A stretch of 64,000 nucleotides of DNA from the NCBI GenBank assembly GCA_016787045.1, contig JAEUVA010000024.1:35835-99834 (forward strand), in the 5' to 3' direction. The position numbers and the translations under genes were made by a program. The notes under the pieces were generated by a model that was given only the letters and a program-made list of their open reading frames with translations, was not told the DNA's origin and did not search any database. Position 1 is the stretch's first letter; the number at the start of each line of letters is the position of its first letter. The stretch is from Chitinophagales bacterium. GTDB lineage: Bacteria > Bacteroidota > Bacteroidia > Chitinophagales > LD1. Positions 24,169-32,787 of the stretch are shown here, piece by piece.

Positions 24169-25569
24169 CTAAGGTACCATCACATTTGCAATGTGTGTGC
24201 CTTGCTTGAGGTAAACCGGAAATTCGTCCAGCGAAAAGGTTTTAGTAGTTGAACTTCCACCATCAAATACCTGCGATTTATCATACAAGTAAACCCACTT
24301 ATCTCCAGCCGGAAAATTGACGGTAACATTACCGGAAGCGTCTAGCACCGGTGCTACAAAAATATCAGTGCCCAATGTGTAGGTGTAATTGGTTTTGTTG
24401 ACAAATTGCATTAAACTTTTGTTGGCTGCAAAAGCCGGTACAGATTGCCCTAGCAAGTAACCCACCAAAAACTTTTCGCGTAGTAAAACTAATTTGCGGT
24501 AAATGGTTTCGGTTTGTGCATCAAACATCCAGGGGCGGTGCTCTCCACCACCACCGTTTTCCATTAAGCCCGAAAAAGCGCCTACTTGTGCCCAACGGAT
24601 AAATAATTCTTTAGTACGCATTTGAGGTGGCGAAGTGTTGTCTTCGCGGTAGCCGCCAATATCTGAGCCATGCACTAAATACGGATAATCAGAACTCCAG
24701 TACATATTATTGAGCGCTGCCTTTAAGCCACCGAAAGTGGCATCTTGATCGCCCACCCAACAACTCCAGCCAATTTCTTTAGGACTAAAGGCAGCTAAAT
24801 CACCACCAAAATCGCCCAAGTTGTAGTTATCAATGGGGCGGCTCATAATAGCTGTGCTAATGCCACGTTTTTGGCGGGTGTAATCGTGAAACAATTGATA
24901 ATATGAATGCGAATGCTCTAAGCGGGTAACCATACCGCCCTTACCCGGAGAATACACTTGCGGGAAGGCATAAAAATCGGCTCCATCGCATTTCCAGCCA
25001 TCTACGCCCATATCCAGCGCTTTGTCCATCAGCCCTTTCCACCAAGTTACCGCAGCGGGGTTGTGGAAGTCAATCAAACTGCCGCTGCCTTTCCACCAGT
25101 TTACCACTTTGGGGTTGGCATCACCGGCATTGCTTTTCATAAAGTAGCCATTGGCCTTGGCTTCATCATAAAGTGGCTGGCAATTCACGTTTACCACACC
25201 GGTTATCCAAAGCAATACTTTAATGTTTTTGCTATGGAAATAATCAATCATGGCTTTCGCATTCGGGTACAATGTATTGTCCCATTCAAATGTATTGTAG
25301 CCGGTTTCCCAGGGGCTGTCAATTACAATGGCATCTACCGGTATGTTGTGGGCTAAATAATCATCAACCAATGCGCGTGCGCTGGCGGTGGTACCTTCGT
25401 CTTCCCATACCCAGTGCTGAAAAACCCACTTAGGCCACGGAGTGTTTTGTACATAGGTAGTATCACACGGTGTAGCTGTACAATCTATGTCATCTTTCTT
25501 TTTTTTACAAGATGATGTTGCAATAATCAATACCAAAAAAACTACAGACGGGTAAAGGAGTTTTTTCAT
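24169..25569 (-). CDS. Lipoprotein glycoside hydrolase family 31 (alpha-glucosidase-like)
   Basis: 466 residues from the ATG at 25569. A lipoprotein signal ends in 'IIATSSC' (C21) followed by four lysines and two aspartates. The TIM barrel starts almost at once ('PWPKWVFQHWVWEDEG'), with 'PVDAIVIDSPW', the nucleophile region 'GWKCDGADF' (D195) and the acid/base region 'WVGDQDATFGGL' (D274), both in GH31 positions; 'GSDIGGY' follows. The beta-sandwich that normally precedes the barrel in GH31 is missing; a short C-terminal beta domain is present. It would act on alpha-glucosides or related sugars at the cell envelope. An extra 12 upstream codons are open but would precede the signal peptide. 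Specific substrate unknown. Confidence 0.8.
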   Translation of the reverse strand: MKKLLYPSVVFLVLIIATSSCKKKKDDIDCTATPCDTTYVQNTPWPKWVFQHWVWEDEGTTASARALVDDYLAHNIPVDAIVIDSPWETGYNTFEWDNTLYPNAKAMIDYFHSKNIKVLLWITGVVNVNCQPLYDEAKANGYFMKSNAGDANPKVVNWWKGSGSLIDFHNPAAVTWWKGLMDKALDMGVDGWKCDGADFYAFPQVYSPGKGGMVTRLEHSHSYYQLFHDYTRQKRGISTAIMSRPIDNYNLGDFGGDLAAFSPKEIGWSCWVGDQDATFGGLKAALNNMYWSSDYPYLVHGSDIGGYREDNTSPPQMRTKELFIRWAQVGAFSGLMENGGGGEHRPWMFDAQTETIYRKLVLLREKFLVGYLLGQSVPAFAANKSLMQFVNKTNYTYTLGTDIFVAPVLDASGNVTVNFPAGDKWVYLYDKSQVFDGGSSTTKTFSLDEFPVYLKQGTHIANVMVP

Positions 25570-25633
25570 AAGGGGTTGTTTGAGGTGAAAGTAACGATTT
25601 GTCAAAAAGCTACAACCCCGTGTATTTAAACAT

Positions 25634-26425
25634 TTACGAATCGGGCGTAGCTGCTTTTTTTTGAGTCAACGGTAAGCGGTAGGTAACTCCGGTTTGCATG
25701 CCTACACTCCACAACCGTTCGGTTACCGGAGTCTGTTTGGTGTTGTATAAGCATTGTATGCGTGCTATGGGAGCAAATGAAATAGTCACATTATTTTTGA
25801 AACTGTAGCTAACCCCAACAGATAAGTAAGCAGTGAGATTCGCCCTCTGATGTGGGTTCAAATTGACATTGTTATTGTAGTTGCGGTATATGCTTCCATC
25901 GGGATTGGTGAGATGAGTATGGGTATATTTTTTTAGCAATACATTTATTTCTGCACCTGTACCGATTGTTGCTTTAAATGCAGATTTGCCTAATGAAAAT
26001 CGTATGCCTAACGGAATGTTGAGATAATGGTAGCCGTAGGTTAAGATAAGTCGGCACGGTTGCAAGTTGTTGTTGTAAGAGGTATCATTGTATCCACCGG
26101 TATCAAAAAAGAGGTTATTATCAATGTGCCTGTAGCTATGGTGCGCGTAATTAACACCACTTTCCACAGCAAAAAAATTCTTTACCTGAAAACCACACAC
26201 GATTCCGGTTGCTCCGTAGATGTATGGGTGCTCTGATTTATTGCGCAGATTAAAAATAAAATCAGGTATATTGGCTATGTTTGGTTGAGGTACTTTGCTA
26301 TTGAGAAATAACACCCGATGAGAAACTCCTGGAGTAATTTGTGCACCTACATAAAAGTATTTGCCATCTTGCGCTTTAGCAACAGATAGAAGACAGAGGA
26401 GAATGATGATACTTAGAGGACGCAT
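25634..26425 (-). CDS. PorT-like outer-membrane beta-barrel protein
   Basis: 263 residues from the ATG at 26425; the six nucleotides before it begin with a TTG that gives a slightly longer reading without support. Signal peptide MRPLSIIILLCLLSVAKAQD. The rest alternates hydrophobic residues as in small outer-membrane barrels ('YFYVGAQITPGVSHRVLFL', 'VESGVNYAHHSYRHI', 'YHYLNIPLGIRFSLGKSAFK', 'VGMQTGVTYRLPL'), the pattern of the PorT/OMP_b-brl_2 group. 'YLNIPLGIRF' is typical of that family. Function unknown. It lies between the phosphatase and the GH31 gene on the same strand with gaps of 25 and 64 nt. Confidence 0.7.
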   Translation of the reverse strand: MRPLSIIILLCLLSVAKAQDGKYFYVGAQITPGVSHRVLFLNSKVPQPNIANIPDFIFNLRNKSEHPYIYGATGIVCGFQVKNFFAVESGVNYAHHSYRHIDNNLFFDTGGYNDTSYNNNLQPCRLILTYGYHYLNIPLGIRFSLGKSAFKATIGTGAEINVLLKKYTHTHLTNPDGSIYRNYNNNVNLNPHQRANLTAYLSVGVSYSFKNNVTISFAPIARIQCLYNTKQTPVTERLWSVGMQTGVTYRLPLTQKKAATPDS

Positions 26426-26450
26426 AATCAATCGGCATAAAGTTAATATA

Positions 26451-28331
26451 TTATCTATTAACGCAAACTATGCGCTGTTTGGTTGCACCATATTTGCCCA
26501 AAATATGCAGTGTGTAAACGCCTGCCACTAAGTTTGGTGTTGTTAACTGTATCACATTCGTACCGGTATTTATTTGACCGGTTTGATGGCGAAAAATATC
26601 TCTACCGTTGGCATCTGTTATTATGGTGGTTATTATATCTAGTTGTTGTATATCTACCATCACCTGAAACTCATCCACAAATGGATTTGGTAATATTTGT
26701 ACCACTGTAATGTTTTTTGTACTCAATTCATATATTCCTGCAACTAATGGCATAGGTGCTAATGGCGGATAAGTATCGGATGGCAATGCAGATTGATTGC
26801 AGGCGTTTAACCACGTTTCTCCATCATTTACGCAGTAATGGTTGATTTCTGAAACAGTAAACTGTTGGGTAGCAATATCGCTCACGTACACAAAATCGGC
26901 TTGTGTTTTTTGGGGCTTGATGTCTAACATATAATAACCGTGCCGTACCAACTCAACATAACGCACATGTGGTGCCAGCGTACTGATAACCGGTGCTGTA
27001 ATTAACGGAGGCAACTCGTTGCCGGAAGTAATGCTGGGGGCTACAAATTCTACTCCAACAGAGGCGGTGCGGTTGCTGGTATCATAGGCAGGCAATGGCA
27101 AGTCATTTGCCCAAGCGGTATGGATATCTCCGGTAAGCACCACTACATTTTTTATAGAATCAATTTTTACAATATCATAAAAGTGCTGCCGCTCGTAGGG
27201 GTATCCATCCCATTGGTCGCCATTTACAATAAAGGGAGTTGCGCCCAATACTCCAGCGGGTATCACTAATGGAGCCATCATGACTTGCTGGCCAAGTATT
27301 TGCCACTTGGCGGTAGAGTTTTTGAGATTGTTTTCTAACCAGCCGAACTGCACAGGACCCACCATGGTACGGGCACTATCGTTGAGTGTAGCATCTGTAA
27401 TAGAAACTGTTGTGCCTGCTTGTCGCGAGCGGTCGTACAGGCGGGTGTCTATCATGTGCAAGTCAGCTAAGTTGCCCCAGGTAAATTTTCGGAAAATCCG
27501 GTAGGGATCTGTGCTATCGGGCTGGCGAACGGGCATCCACTCGTTATATGCTTTTATGGCGTTGGCTTTTCGATTTGCCCATAGACCGTCATTTACATTA
27601 TGATTTTTTGCACTGTCAGTATAAGAGTTATTGGCGGTTTCGTGGTCGTCCCACACACATATCCACGGGTACTGCTGGTGGGCGGCTTGCAGGTCGGGGT
27701 CTAAGTGATAGAGCGATTGCCGGATGCGGTAATCCATGGCCGTGGTTGTTTTTTTGTTGGGCACATGGTAGCGTTCGCCCACCGGGTTGTTGTCTGCAGC
27801 ATCTTCGTACGTGTAATCGCCCAGAAATAGTACCGCATCAATATCGTTGCGCTGAGCCAAATGTCGGTGAGCATTGTAAAAACCGCTTTGGTAATCTTGG
27901 CAACTGGCTACAGCAAACCGGATGTTGGAAACATTTCCAACGGGCAAAGTGCGCGTACGTCCAATTACCGAGTGAAATGTATCGTAAGTAAACCGATAAT
28001 AGTACCAAGTATTGGGCTGGAGATTTTGTACATCAACTTTTATGGTGTAATCTACGCTACTGTCTGTGCCTGCCACACCATTTTGCACTGCCTGCGATAA
28101 ATTGACATCCGCAAAAATTTCCCACCCCACAGATGCAGATGTGATTAATGAATCTAATGTAATCCGGCTCCAAATAATAACGCTGTTGGCTTGTGGATCG
28201 CCTGATGCTACGCCATGATAAAACGGATACATGTCAGGATTTAGACCTGAACGAGTGCCAAAAGAATGTACTTGAGAGTATGATGAGTAGAGTAGCAATG
28301 CGCATGCAAAGGAGGATAAAGCTTTATACAT
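26451..28331 (-). CDS. T9SS-exported PhoD-like alkaline phosphatase
   Basis: 626 residues from the ATG at 28331 with a signal peptide. An N-terminal PhoD_N domain ('GVASGDPQANSVIIWSRITL') is followed by the metallophosphatase core: 'ASCQDYQSGFYNAHRHLA', 'DAVLFLGDYTYED', 'CVWDDHETANNSY' and 'VVLTGDIHTAWAN' carry the metal-binding Asp, Asn and His residues. The C-terminal 75 residues are a type A T9SS sorting domain ('QILPNPFVDEFQVMV ... GVYTLHILGKYG'). PhoD enzymes hydrolyse phosphodiesters and phosphomonoesters with Fe/Ca. Here the enzyme should be carried across the outer membrane, a phosphate-scavenging role being inferred. Upstream in-frame codons to 28388 lack a signal sequence at their start. 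Confidence 0.88.
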   Translation of the reverse strand: MYKALSSFACALLLYSSYSQVHSFGTRSGLNPDMYPFYHGVASGDPQANSVIIWSRITLDSLITSASVGWEIFADVNLSQAVQNGVAGTDSSVDYTIKVDVQNLQPNTWYYYRFTYDTFHSVIGRTRTLPVGNVSNIRFAVASCQDYQSGFYNAHRHLAQRNDIDAVLFLGDYTYEDAADNNPVGERYHVPNKKTTTAMDYRIRQSLYHLDPDLQAAHQQYPWICVWDDHETANNSYTDSAKNHNVNDGLWANRKANAIKAYNEWMPVRQPDSTDPYRIFRKFTWGNLADLHMIDTRLYDRSRQAGTTVSITDATLNDSARTMVGPVQFGWLENNLKNSTAKWQILGQQVMMAPLVIPAGVLGATPFIVNGDQWDGYPYERQHFYDIVKIDSIKNVVVLTGDIHTAWANDLPLPAYDTSNRTASVGVEFVAPSITSGNELPPLITAPVISTLAPHVRYVELVRHGYYMLDIKPQKTQADFVYVSDIATQQFTVSEINHYCVNDGETWLNACNQSALPSDTYPPLAPMPLVAGIYELSTKNITVVQILPNPFVDEFQVMVDIQQLDIITTIITDANGRDIFRHQTGQINTGTNVIQLTTPNLVAGVYTLHILGKYGATKQRIVCVNR

Positions 28332-28431
28332 ATAAAGGGGATATTTAGAGCAATGTAAAAATTTGAACTTAAAATTTGATAAGAACAATCAACGTTTCAT
28401 TTGCACAACTCCCAACTCTTCGCTATTCGTC

Positions 28432-28439
28432 TATTTTAG
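28432..28439 (+). promoter_or_regulatory. Possible -7 element (TATTTTAG) before the BatA gene
   Basis: One mismatch to TAnnTTTG and 7 nt before the ATG at 28447. Weaker than the other sites because the mismatch is at a usually fixed T. Confidence 0.25.
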
Positions 28440-28446
28440 CCCCATC

Positions 28447-30471
28447 ATGCAATTTGTCTATCCGTGGTTTTTGTGGGCTTTAGCGGCCATCAGCATACCG
28501 GTCATTATTCACCTGTTCAATTTTCGCAGGTACAAAACGGTGTATTTCAGCAACGTAAAGTTTTTGAAAGAAGTACAACAAGAAACTACCTCGCGCAACC
28601 GATTGAAGCATCTGTTAGTATTGGCCGCACGTGTATTAGCTATCATTTTTTTAGTTTTGGCCTTTGCACAACCCTATCTGCCCGGGCAAAAAAATACCAG
28701 TGCAGCCGGCAAAAAAGCCGTGAGTATATATGTAGATAATTCGTTTAGTATGAATGCCACCGGCAGTGGCACCAATTTGTTGGATAAAGCAAAACTTACC
28801 GCCAAAGAAATAGCCAACAGCTATGGCGCTGCCGATGAATTTCAACTACTCACCAATGATTTTGAAGGCAAACACCAGCGCATGGTCAGCCGCGATGAGT
28901 TTTTGAGTATGTTGCAAGAGGTGGAGCTATCGCCAACTTCCAGAAACCTCAAAGATATAGCACAGCGACAAAGTGCGGCACTCTACCAAACCGGAGAGCA
29001 AAATAAAATGGTCTATCTCCTCAGCGATTTTCAACAGCACATGGGCACTCTGCAACCCGATAGTGCCATTAGCTATAATTTAGTTCCTTACAAAGCCGAT
29101 GAGCAAGCCAATTTGTTTATTGACTCTGCATGGTTCAACGAGCCGGTACAAATCTTTAACAGAACGGCCACGCTGATGGTAAAAGTGAGCAACAGTGGTG
29201 ATAACGCTGCCGAAAATGTTCGGCTCTCTTTCAAACTCAACGGCCAAACCAAGAGCATGAACGAGCTAACCATACAGCCGGGTAGTTTTGTGGTAGATAC
29301 GTTCTCGTTTTTGCTCAACCAGCCAAATTGGAATAAAGCAGAACTAACCATTAGCGACCAGCCCATAGTTTTTGATGATAGCTATTACTTGGCTTTTAAT
29401 GTGCACGAAAAGATAAATGTGCTGTGTATCAACAACGGAGTAAGTAACAAATACATAGACGCATTTTTCTCTAACAAACAAGAGTTTCAATACACCACCG
29501 TTGCAGAGAGCGGTTTTCAGGGGGATATGCTTAACGATGCACAGTTTTTGGTTTTAGAAAACCTGCCCTCAATTTCGTCAACCTTAGCCACAGCAGCCAA
29601 TAAATTTTGTGCCGAAGGCGGAAGCGTAGCTCTTTTTACGGCAACTGCCGCAGAAACAGAATCGTATAACCGGCTACTCAATAGTATGCGGGCAAACTCT
29701 ATCACCGGGTTTACTGAACAGCCGCAGGAGGTAGCCGGCATCAATGTACAGGAGAATGTATTTAAAGATGTGTTTGACAAGGTGCCTCAAAACATGAATT
29801 TGCCTATAGCAAAAAAGTACTACACCTTCACCACCTCATCAGCCACCACCGAAGCCCCCATTTTGACCCTCAAAGATGGATCGTCTTTTTTAAGCAGTTA
29901 CCGCAACGGGGAGGGTTGTTTTTATGTGTGTGCATCGCCATTGAGCAAAGAGTACAGCGACCTACCGGTACATGCCCTTTTTGTGCCACTCTTATACAAG
30001 ATGAGTATCGGTTCGTTGGGCAAAAATGTAATTGCCACATTTGCCGGAAGCACTGAACGGGTAGAAGTAGCCGGTACACCGGGCAGCAAAGAGGCCGTAT
30101 ATAAAGTTAGCGGGCAGGGAATAGAGTTTATTCCCGAGCAATATGCCTCAGGCAACAAAGTGCTGCTGGGTATCAGTGAGCAGATAAAAAAGGCAGGGTT
30201 TTACACGGTTAGCAACAACATGGCCAGCGAAACACAAACCATAGCTATTAATTTTAATCGTAAAGAATCGGTACTAAAGTTTTTTGATGCGGCCCAGTTG
30301 CAACAACAATACTTGGGCAATAATATACATATAGTAAACGGAGCCGGAGCCAATGTGGCAAGTGTTGTTAGCGAATTGCACCGCGGTACTTCTCTCTGGA
30401 AATGGTGCATTATGGCTGCCCTCATTTTTTTGGCTACAGAAATTCTTCTGCTCCGATTCTGGAAAACCTAA
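28447..30471 (+). CDS. BatA-domain / VWA-like membrane protein
   Basis: 674 residues from the ATG at 28447. The first 80 residues are the BatA (aerotolerance regulator N-terminal) region: 'FVYPWFLWALAAISIPVIIH', 'LFNFRRYKTVYFSNVKFL', then a second span 'VLAARVLAIIFLVLAFAQPY'. A VWA-like domain follows with the MIDAS-type DxSxS in 'IYVDNSFSM' (near residue 98). A long periplasmic region leads to a last span at the C-terminus ('WCIMAALIFLATEILLLRFW'). Bat proteins are associated with envelope stress and with MoxR ATPases; no moxR is in the window. It is a stand-alone plus-strand gene convergent with the Omp28-like gene, stops 2 nt apart. Function remains unknown. Confidence 0.8.
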   Translation: MQFVYPWFLWALAAISIPVIIHLFNFRRYKTVYFSNVKFLKEVQQETTSRNRLKHLLVLAARVLAIIFLVLAFAQPYLPGQKNTSAAGKKAVSIYVDNSFSMNATGSGTNLLDKAKLTAKEIANSYGAADEFQLLTNDFEGKHQRMVSRDEFLSMLQEVELSPTSRNLKDIAQRQSAALYQTGEQNKMVYLLSDFQQHMGTLQPDSAISYNLVPYKADEQANLFIDSAWFNEPVQIFNRTATLMVKVSNSGDNAAENVRLSFKLNGQTKSMNELTIQPGSFVVDTFSFLLNQPNWNKAELTISDQPIVFDDSYYLAFNVHEKINVLCINNGVSNKYIDAFFSNKQEFQYTTVAESGFQGDMLNDAQFLVLENLPSISSTLATAANKFCAEGGSVALFTATAAETESYNRLLNSMRANSITGFTEQPQEVAGINVQENVFKDVFDKVPQNMNLPIAKKYYTFTTSSATTEAPILTLKDGSSFLSSYRNGEGCFYVCASPLSKEYSDLPVHALFVPLLYKMSIGSLGKNVIATFAGSTERVEVAGTPGSKEAVYKVSGQGIEFIPEQYASGNKVLLGISEQIKKAGFYTVSNNMASETQTIAINFNRKESVLKFFDAAQLQQQYLGNNIHIVNGAGANVASVVSELHRGTSLWKWCIMAALIFLATEILLLRFWKT

Positions 30472-30473
30472 AG

Positions 30474-31442
30474 TTATTTTTTCAGAAGCTTTTGGCACTG
30501 TCCATCGCTACATAACAGGTATATACCGTTTGAAAGATTAGTGGTGTTCAACTCATACCTGTTTGATGTGGCTGTCTCGCTCAGCACCAATTCTCCTAAA
30601 GATGAGTATAGTTTCAACTGTTTACCCGCTGCATTTGTTATAGTCACTAAACCAGAAAACGGATTAGGAAAAATTTGTAGGTTACTTCCTGCAACAAATC
30701 CATCTGCCAAAGAAGTAACTGTGGCTTTTGAAGAGGCAGCATTCCACACTTCTTTAGTGTCTGTTTTGGAGAGAATAGCTATAGTGCGCAAGTTGCTCAA
30801 ATTCCATCCTGCGGCAGCTTTGTAATGAAAGATAAATGACATTGAATCATTAACCAAAGGCAGCGGAATCAAATTGCCTTCATTGCCATTTAGTGCTTTT
30901 CTGAAAACATCATGGTGTATATTTTCGCCATTAGGGGCGTTGTAATTGATGGGCTCTTCGGCCACTGCCACATATAGTTTTGCAGCGCTTACTCCGGCAC
31001 TCACAGTAGTTTTAATTAGCACCGTAACAACAGCAGAGTCCGCAGTTATCCATTCATCACTCACCGAAATGGCAAACGGAGTAAGTTGATTCAATGTAGT
31101 ATCAATAGTGGTGGTATTAATTGCCGGGTTTGCACTTGGTAATACTTTGCCATTGAGCACAAACCGAGGGGTAGCGCCATAGATGCCATAATGGTTGGTG
31201 CGCCCGTCATTCTCTGAAACATTTTGCTGACTAAAGAAACAATTGCTATAGGGCGAGCTAGGGTGGTAAGCAATGTGCAGCACCTTAGGGTAGTTATTCA
31301 ATACCCCATAAAAACCTGGGTTTCGCGAAGCGCAAATACTACACCGCGTATTGGTAAAGTGTTCTATCACATTGGTACGTACTACTTGTGCAAACAAATG
31401 GCAGGTCTGTACAACAGAAAAGAAAATGAATATCCAGCGCAT
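30474..31442 (-). CDS. Omp28-like secreted protein with CxxC motif and T9SS sorting domain
   Basis: 322 residues from the ATG at 31442, signal peptide ending near 'CHLFAQ'. The mature start 'VIEHFTNTRCSICASRNPGF' has a CxxC in the place of a thioredoxin-like active site, and 'HIAYHPSSPY', 'YGIYGATPRFVLNGK' follow as in Omp28-related Bacteroidota proteins. The last 75 residues are a type A T9SS sorting domain ('LQIFPNPFSGLVTIT ... NGIYLLCSDGQ'). A thiol-redox role outside the cell is inferred only from the CxxC. It is divergent from the PaiB-like gene with 38 nt or less between the start codons. Confidence 0.78.
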   Translation of the reverse strand: MRWIFIFFSVVQTCHLFAQVVRTNVIEHFTNTRCSICASRNPGFYGVLNNYPKVLHIAYHPSSPYSNCFFSQQNVSENDGRTNHYGIYGATPRFVLNGKVLPSANPAINTTTIDTTLNQLTPFAISVSDEWITADSAVVTVLIKTTVSAGVSAAKLYVAVAEEPINYNAPNGENIHHDVFRKALNGNEGNLIPLPLVNDSMSFIFHYKAAAGWNLSNLRTIAILSKTDTKEVWNAASSKATVTSLADGFVAGSNLQIFPNPFSGLVTITNAAGKQLKLYSSLGELVLSETATSNRYELNTTNLSNGIYLLCSDGQCQKLLKK

Positions 31443-31480
31443 AAAGAATTGTTTAATTTGTGAGTGAAAATAAGAACATA

Positions 31481-32113
31481 GTGTACATACCACCGCACTT
31501 CAAGCTTGAAGATAAAATACAGATAGCTCAATTGATTGAGCAAAATAGTTTTGGCACCTTAGTTAGCGCACACAATAACATACCCGTGGCCACACACATA
31601 CCACTGGAGTTAAATACGACAGATTCAGAAAACTGGATTTTGTATGGCCACATGGCAAAAGCCAATCCGCAATGGAAACAGTTTGTTACCGGCACCGAAG
31701 TATTGGCCATGTTTTTAGGGGCGCATAGTTATATTTCTCCCTCGTGGTACACAGCACCTAACGTGCCTACATGGAACTATCTGGCCGCGCACCTGTATGG
31801 TACTCTTCGCATGCTTGAAGGCGAGGAACTGGAGAACCTGCTGCAAATGCAAATGAAGCGATATGAACAGATGCTGGCTAATAAACCTCAACCTTATGAA
31901 GCAATACCTGCACATACGCTTGAAAAGGACTTAAAGGGTGTGGTGGGTTTTGCTATTCGGGTGACCAAAGTGGAGGCCACCCAAAAACTATCTCAAAACA
32001 GAGACAACCAAAGCAAGCAAAACATCGTAAATGAGTTGAAAAATCAAAGATCATATGGCGCACCGCAAATAGCTGCTGAGATGGGAAAGCTACTTGACCC
32101 CAACAAAAAGTGA
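31481..32113 (+). CDS. PaiB-like FMN-binding flavoprotein
   Basis: About 210 residues. 'YIPPHFKLED' at the N-terminus, 'SFGTLVSA', 'THIPLELN', 'HMAKANPQWKQF', 'GAHSYISPSWY', 'VPTWNYLAAHLYG' and 'VVGFAIRVTKVEATQKLSQN' are the conserved stations of the PaiB family (split-barrel FMN-binding fold; in Bacillus annotated as a negative regulator of protease production and sporulation). The regulatory role is not assured here and many members are simply flavoproteins. The start is placed at the GTG at 31481 because relatives begin 'MYxPxHF'; a GTG at 31460 would add seven residues. It begins a few tens of nucleotides from the divergent Omp28-like gene, and I found no Shine-Dalgarno site. Confidence 0.85.
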   Translation: MYIPPHFKLEDKIQIAQLIEQNSFGTLVSAHNNIPVATHIPLELNTTDSENWILYGHMAKANPQWKQFVTGTEVLAMFLGAHSYISPSWYTAPNVPTWNYLAAHLYGTLRMLEGEELENLLQMQMKRYEQMLANKPQPYEAIPAHTLEKDLKGVVGFAIRVTKVEATQKLSQNRDNQSKQNIVNELKNQRSYGAPQIAAEMGKLLDPNKK

Positions 32114-32117
32114 AAAA

Positions 32118-32125
32118 TAAATTTG
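32118..32125 (+). promoter_or_regulatory. -7 element (TAAATTTG) before the small T9SS protein
   Basis: Perfect TAnnTTTG match just after the PaiB-like stop codon, 58 nt upstream of the ATG at 32184. Confidence 0.4.
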
Positions 32126-32183
32126 CACGGTATTTATGTGTTTGTACATTTATGGCCTGATTCAACTAACTAAAAACGGCAAC

Positions 32184-32705
32184 ATGAAAAAACTCTTTAC
32201 AATTTTAGCTGTAGTGGCTGCCCCGGTGTTCATGAGCGCACAATCGCTCACACCAACTGTAATTGCCAGTACTGGCGGCTTTGCACAAAATGCCAACGGC
32301 AGTTTGTCTTACACCGTAGGCGAAATGACTATGGTACAAACTTTTTCTGCTAACGGAAACATACTTACACAAGGTTTCCAACAACCTAACGACATCACCA
32401 TTGGGCTAATAGATATTACCAAAGATGCTTTTGGCTCTTTTGTAGTATACCCTAACCCAGCCGTTGACAATTTGTTTTTTGGCTTTCAGTTTCCTGAGGC
32501 AGGTACTGTAAAGGTGGCTTTGTATGATGTGCTTGGTCAAAAATTAGGTGACATTTACTCTGCAGAGTACAGCACCGGAAAAACCGTTGACGGATTTGCG
32601 GTGAACAACATGGCAGCTGGCATGTACTACCTCTCACTAAACTTTACTTCGGCTACCACCGGTAAAGAGTATGTGAGCACTAAGCCATTCCAAGTTATCA
32701 ACTAA
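32184..32705 (+). CDS. Small T9SS type A sorting-domain protein
   Basis: 173 residues from the ATG at 32184, signal peptide MKKLFTILAVVAAPVFMSAQ. The body is short: a repeated-looking beta segment 'STGGFAQNANGSLSYTVGEM' and 'ANGNILTQGFQQPNDIT', widespread in Bacteroidota just before sorting domains. The C-terminal 80 residues are a type A T9SS domain ('FVVYPNPAVDNLFFGF', 'VALYDVLGQKLGDI', 'MAAGMYYLSLNF'). There is almost no room for a separate catalytic domain, so it is likely a structural or surface protein; function unknown. A hairpin terminator follows within 22 nt, so it is a single-gene unit. Confidence 0.75.
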   Translation: MKKLFTILAVVAAPVFMSAQSLTPTVIASTGGFAQNANGSLSYTVGEMTMVQTFSANGNILTQGFQQPNDITIGLIDITKDAFGSFVVYPNPAVDNLFFGFQFPEAGTVKVALYDVLGQKLGDIYSAEYSTGKTVDGFAVNNMAAGMYYLSLNFTSATTGKEYVSTKPFQVIN

Positions 32706-32726
32706 TTCATTTCTTATCTAAACATT

Positions 32727-32752
32727 GCCGCAGCCCTGTCTGCGGCTTTTTT
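32727..32752 (+). terminator. Rho-independent terminator after the small T9SS protein
   Basis: Stem GCCGCAG/CTGCGGC with a 6-nt loop followed by TTTTTT. Confidence 0.85.
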
Positions 32753-32787
32753 GTCATACCTAAACCAAAATTTAAACTCAAAAGCAC

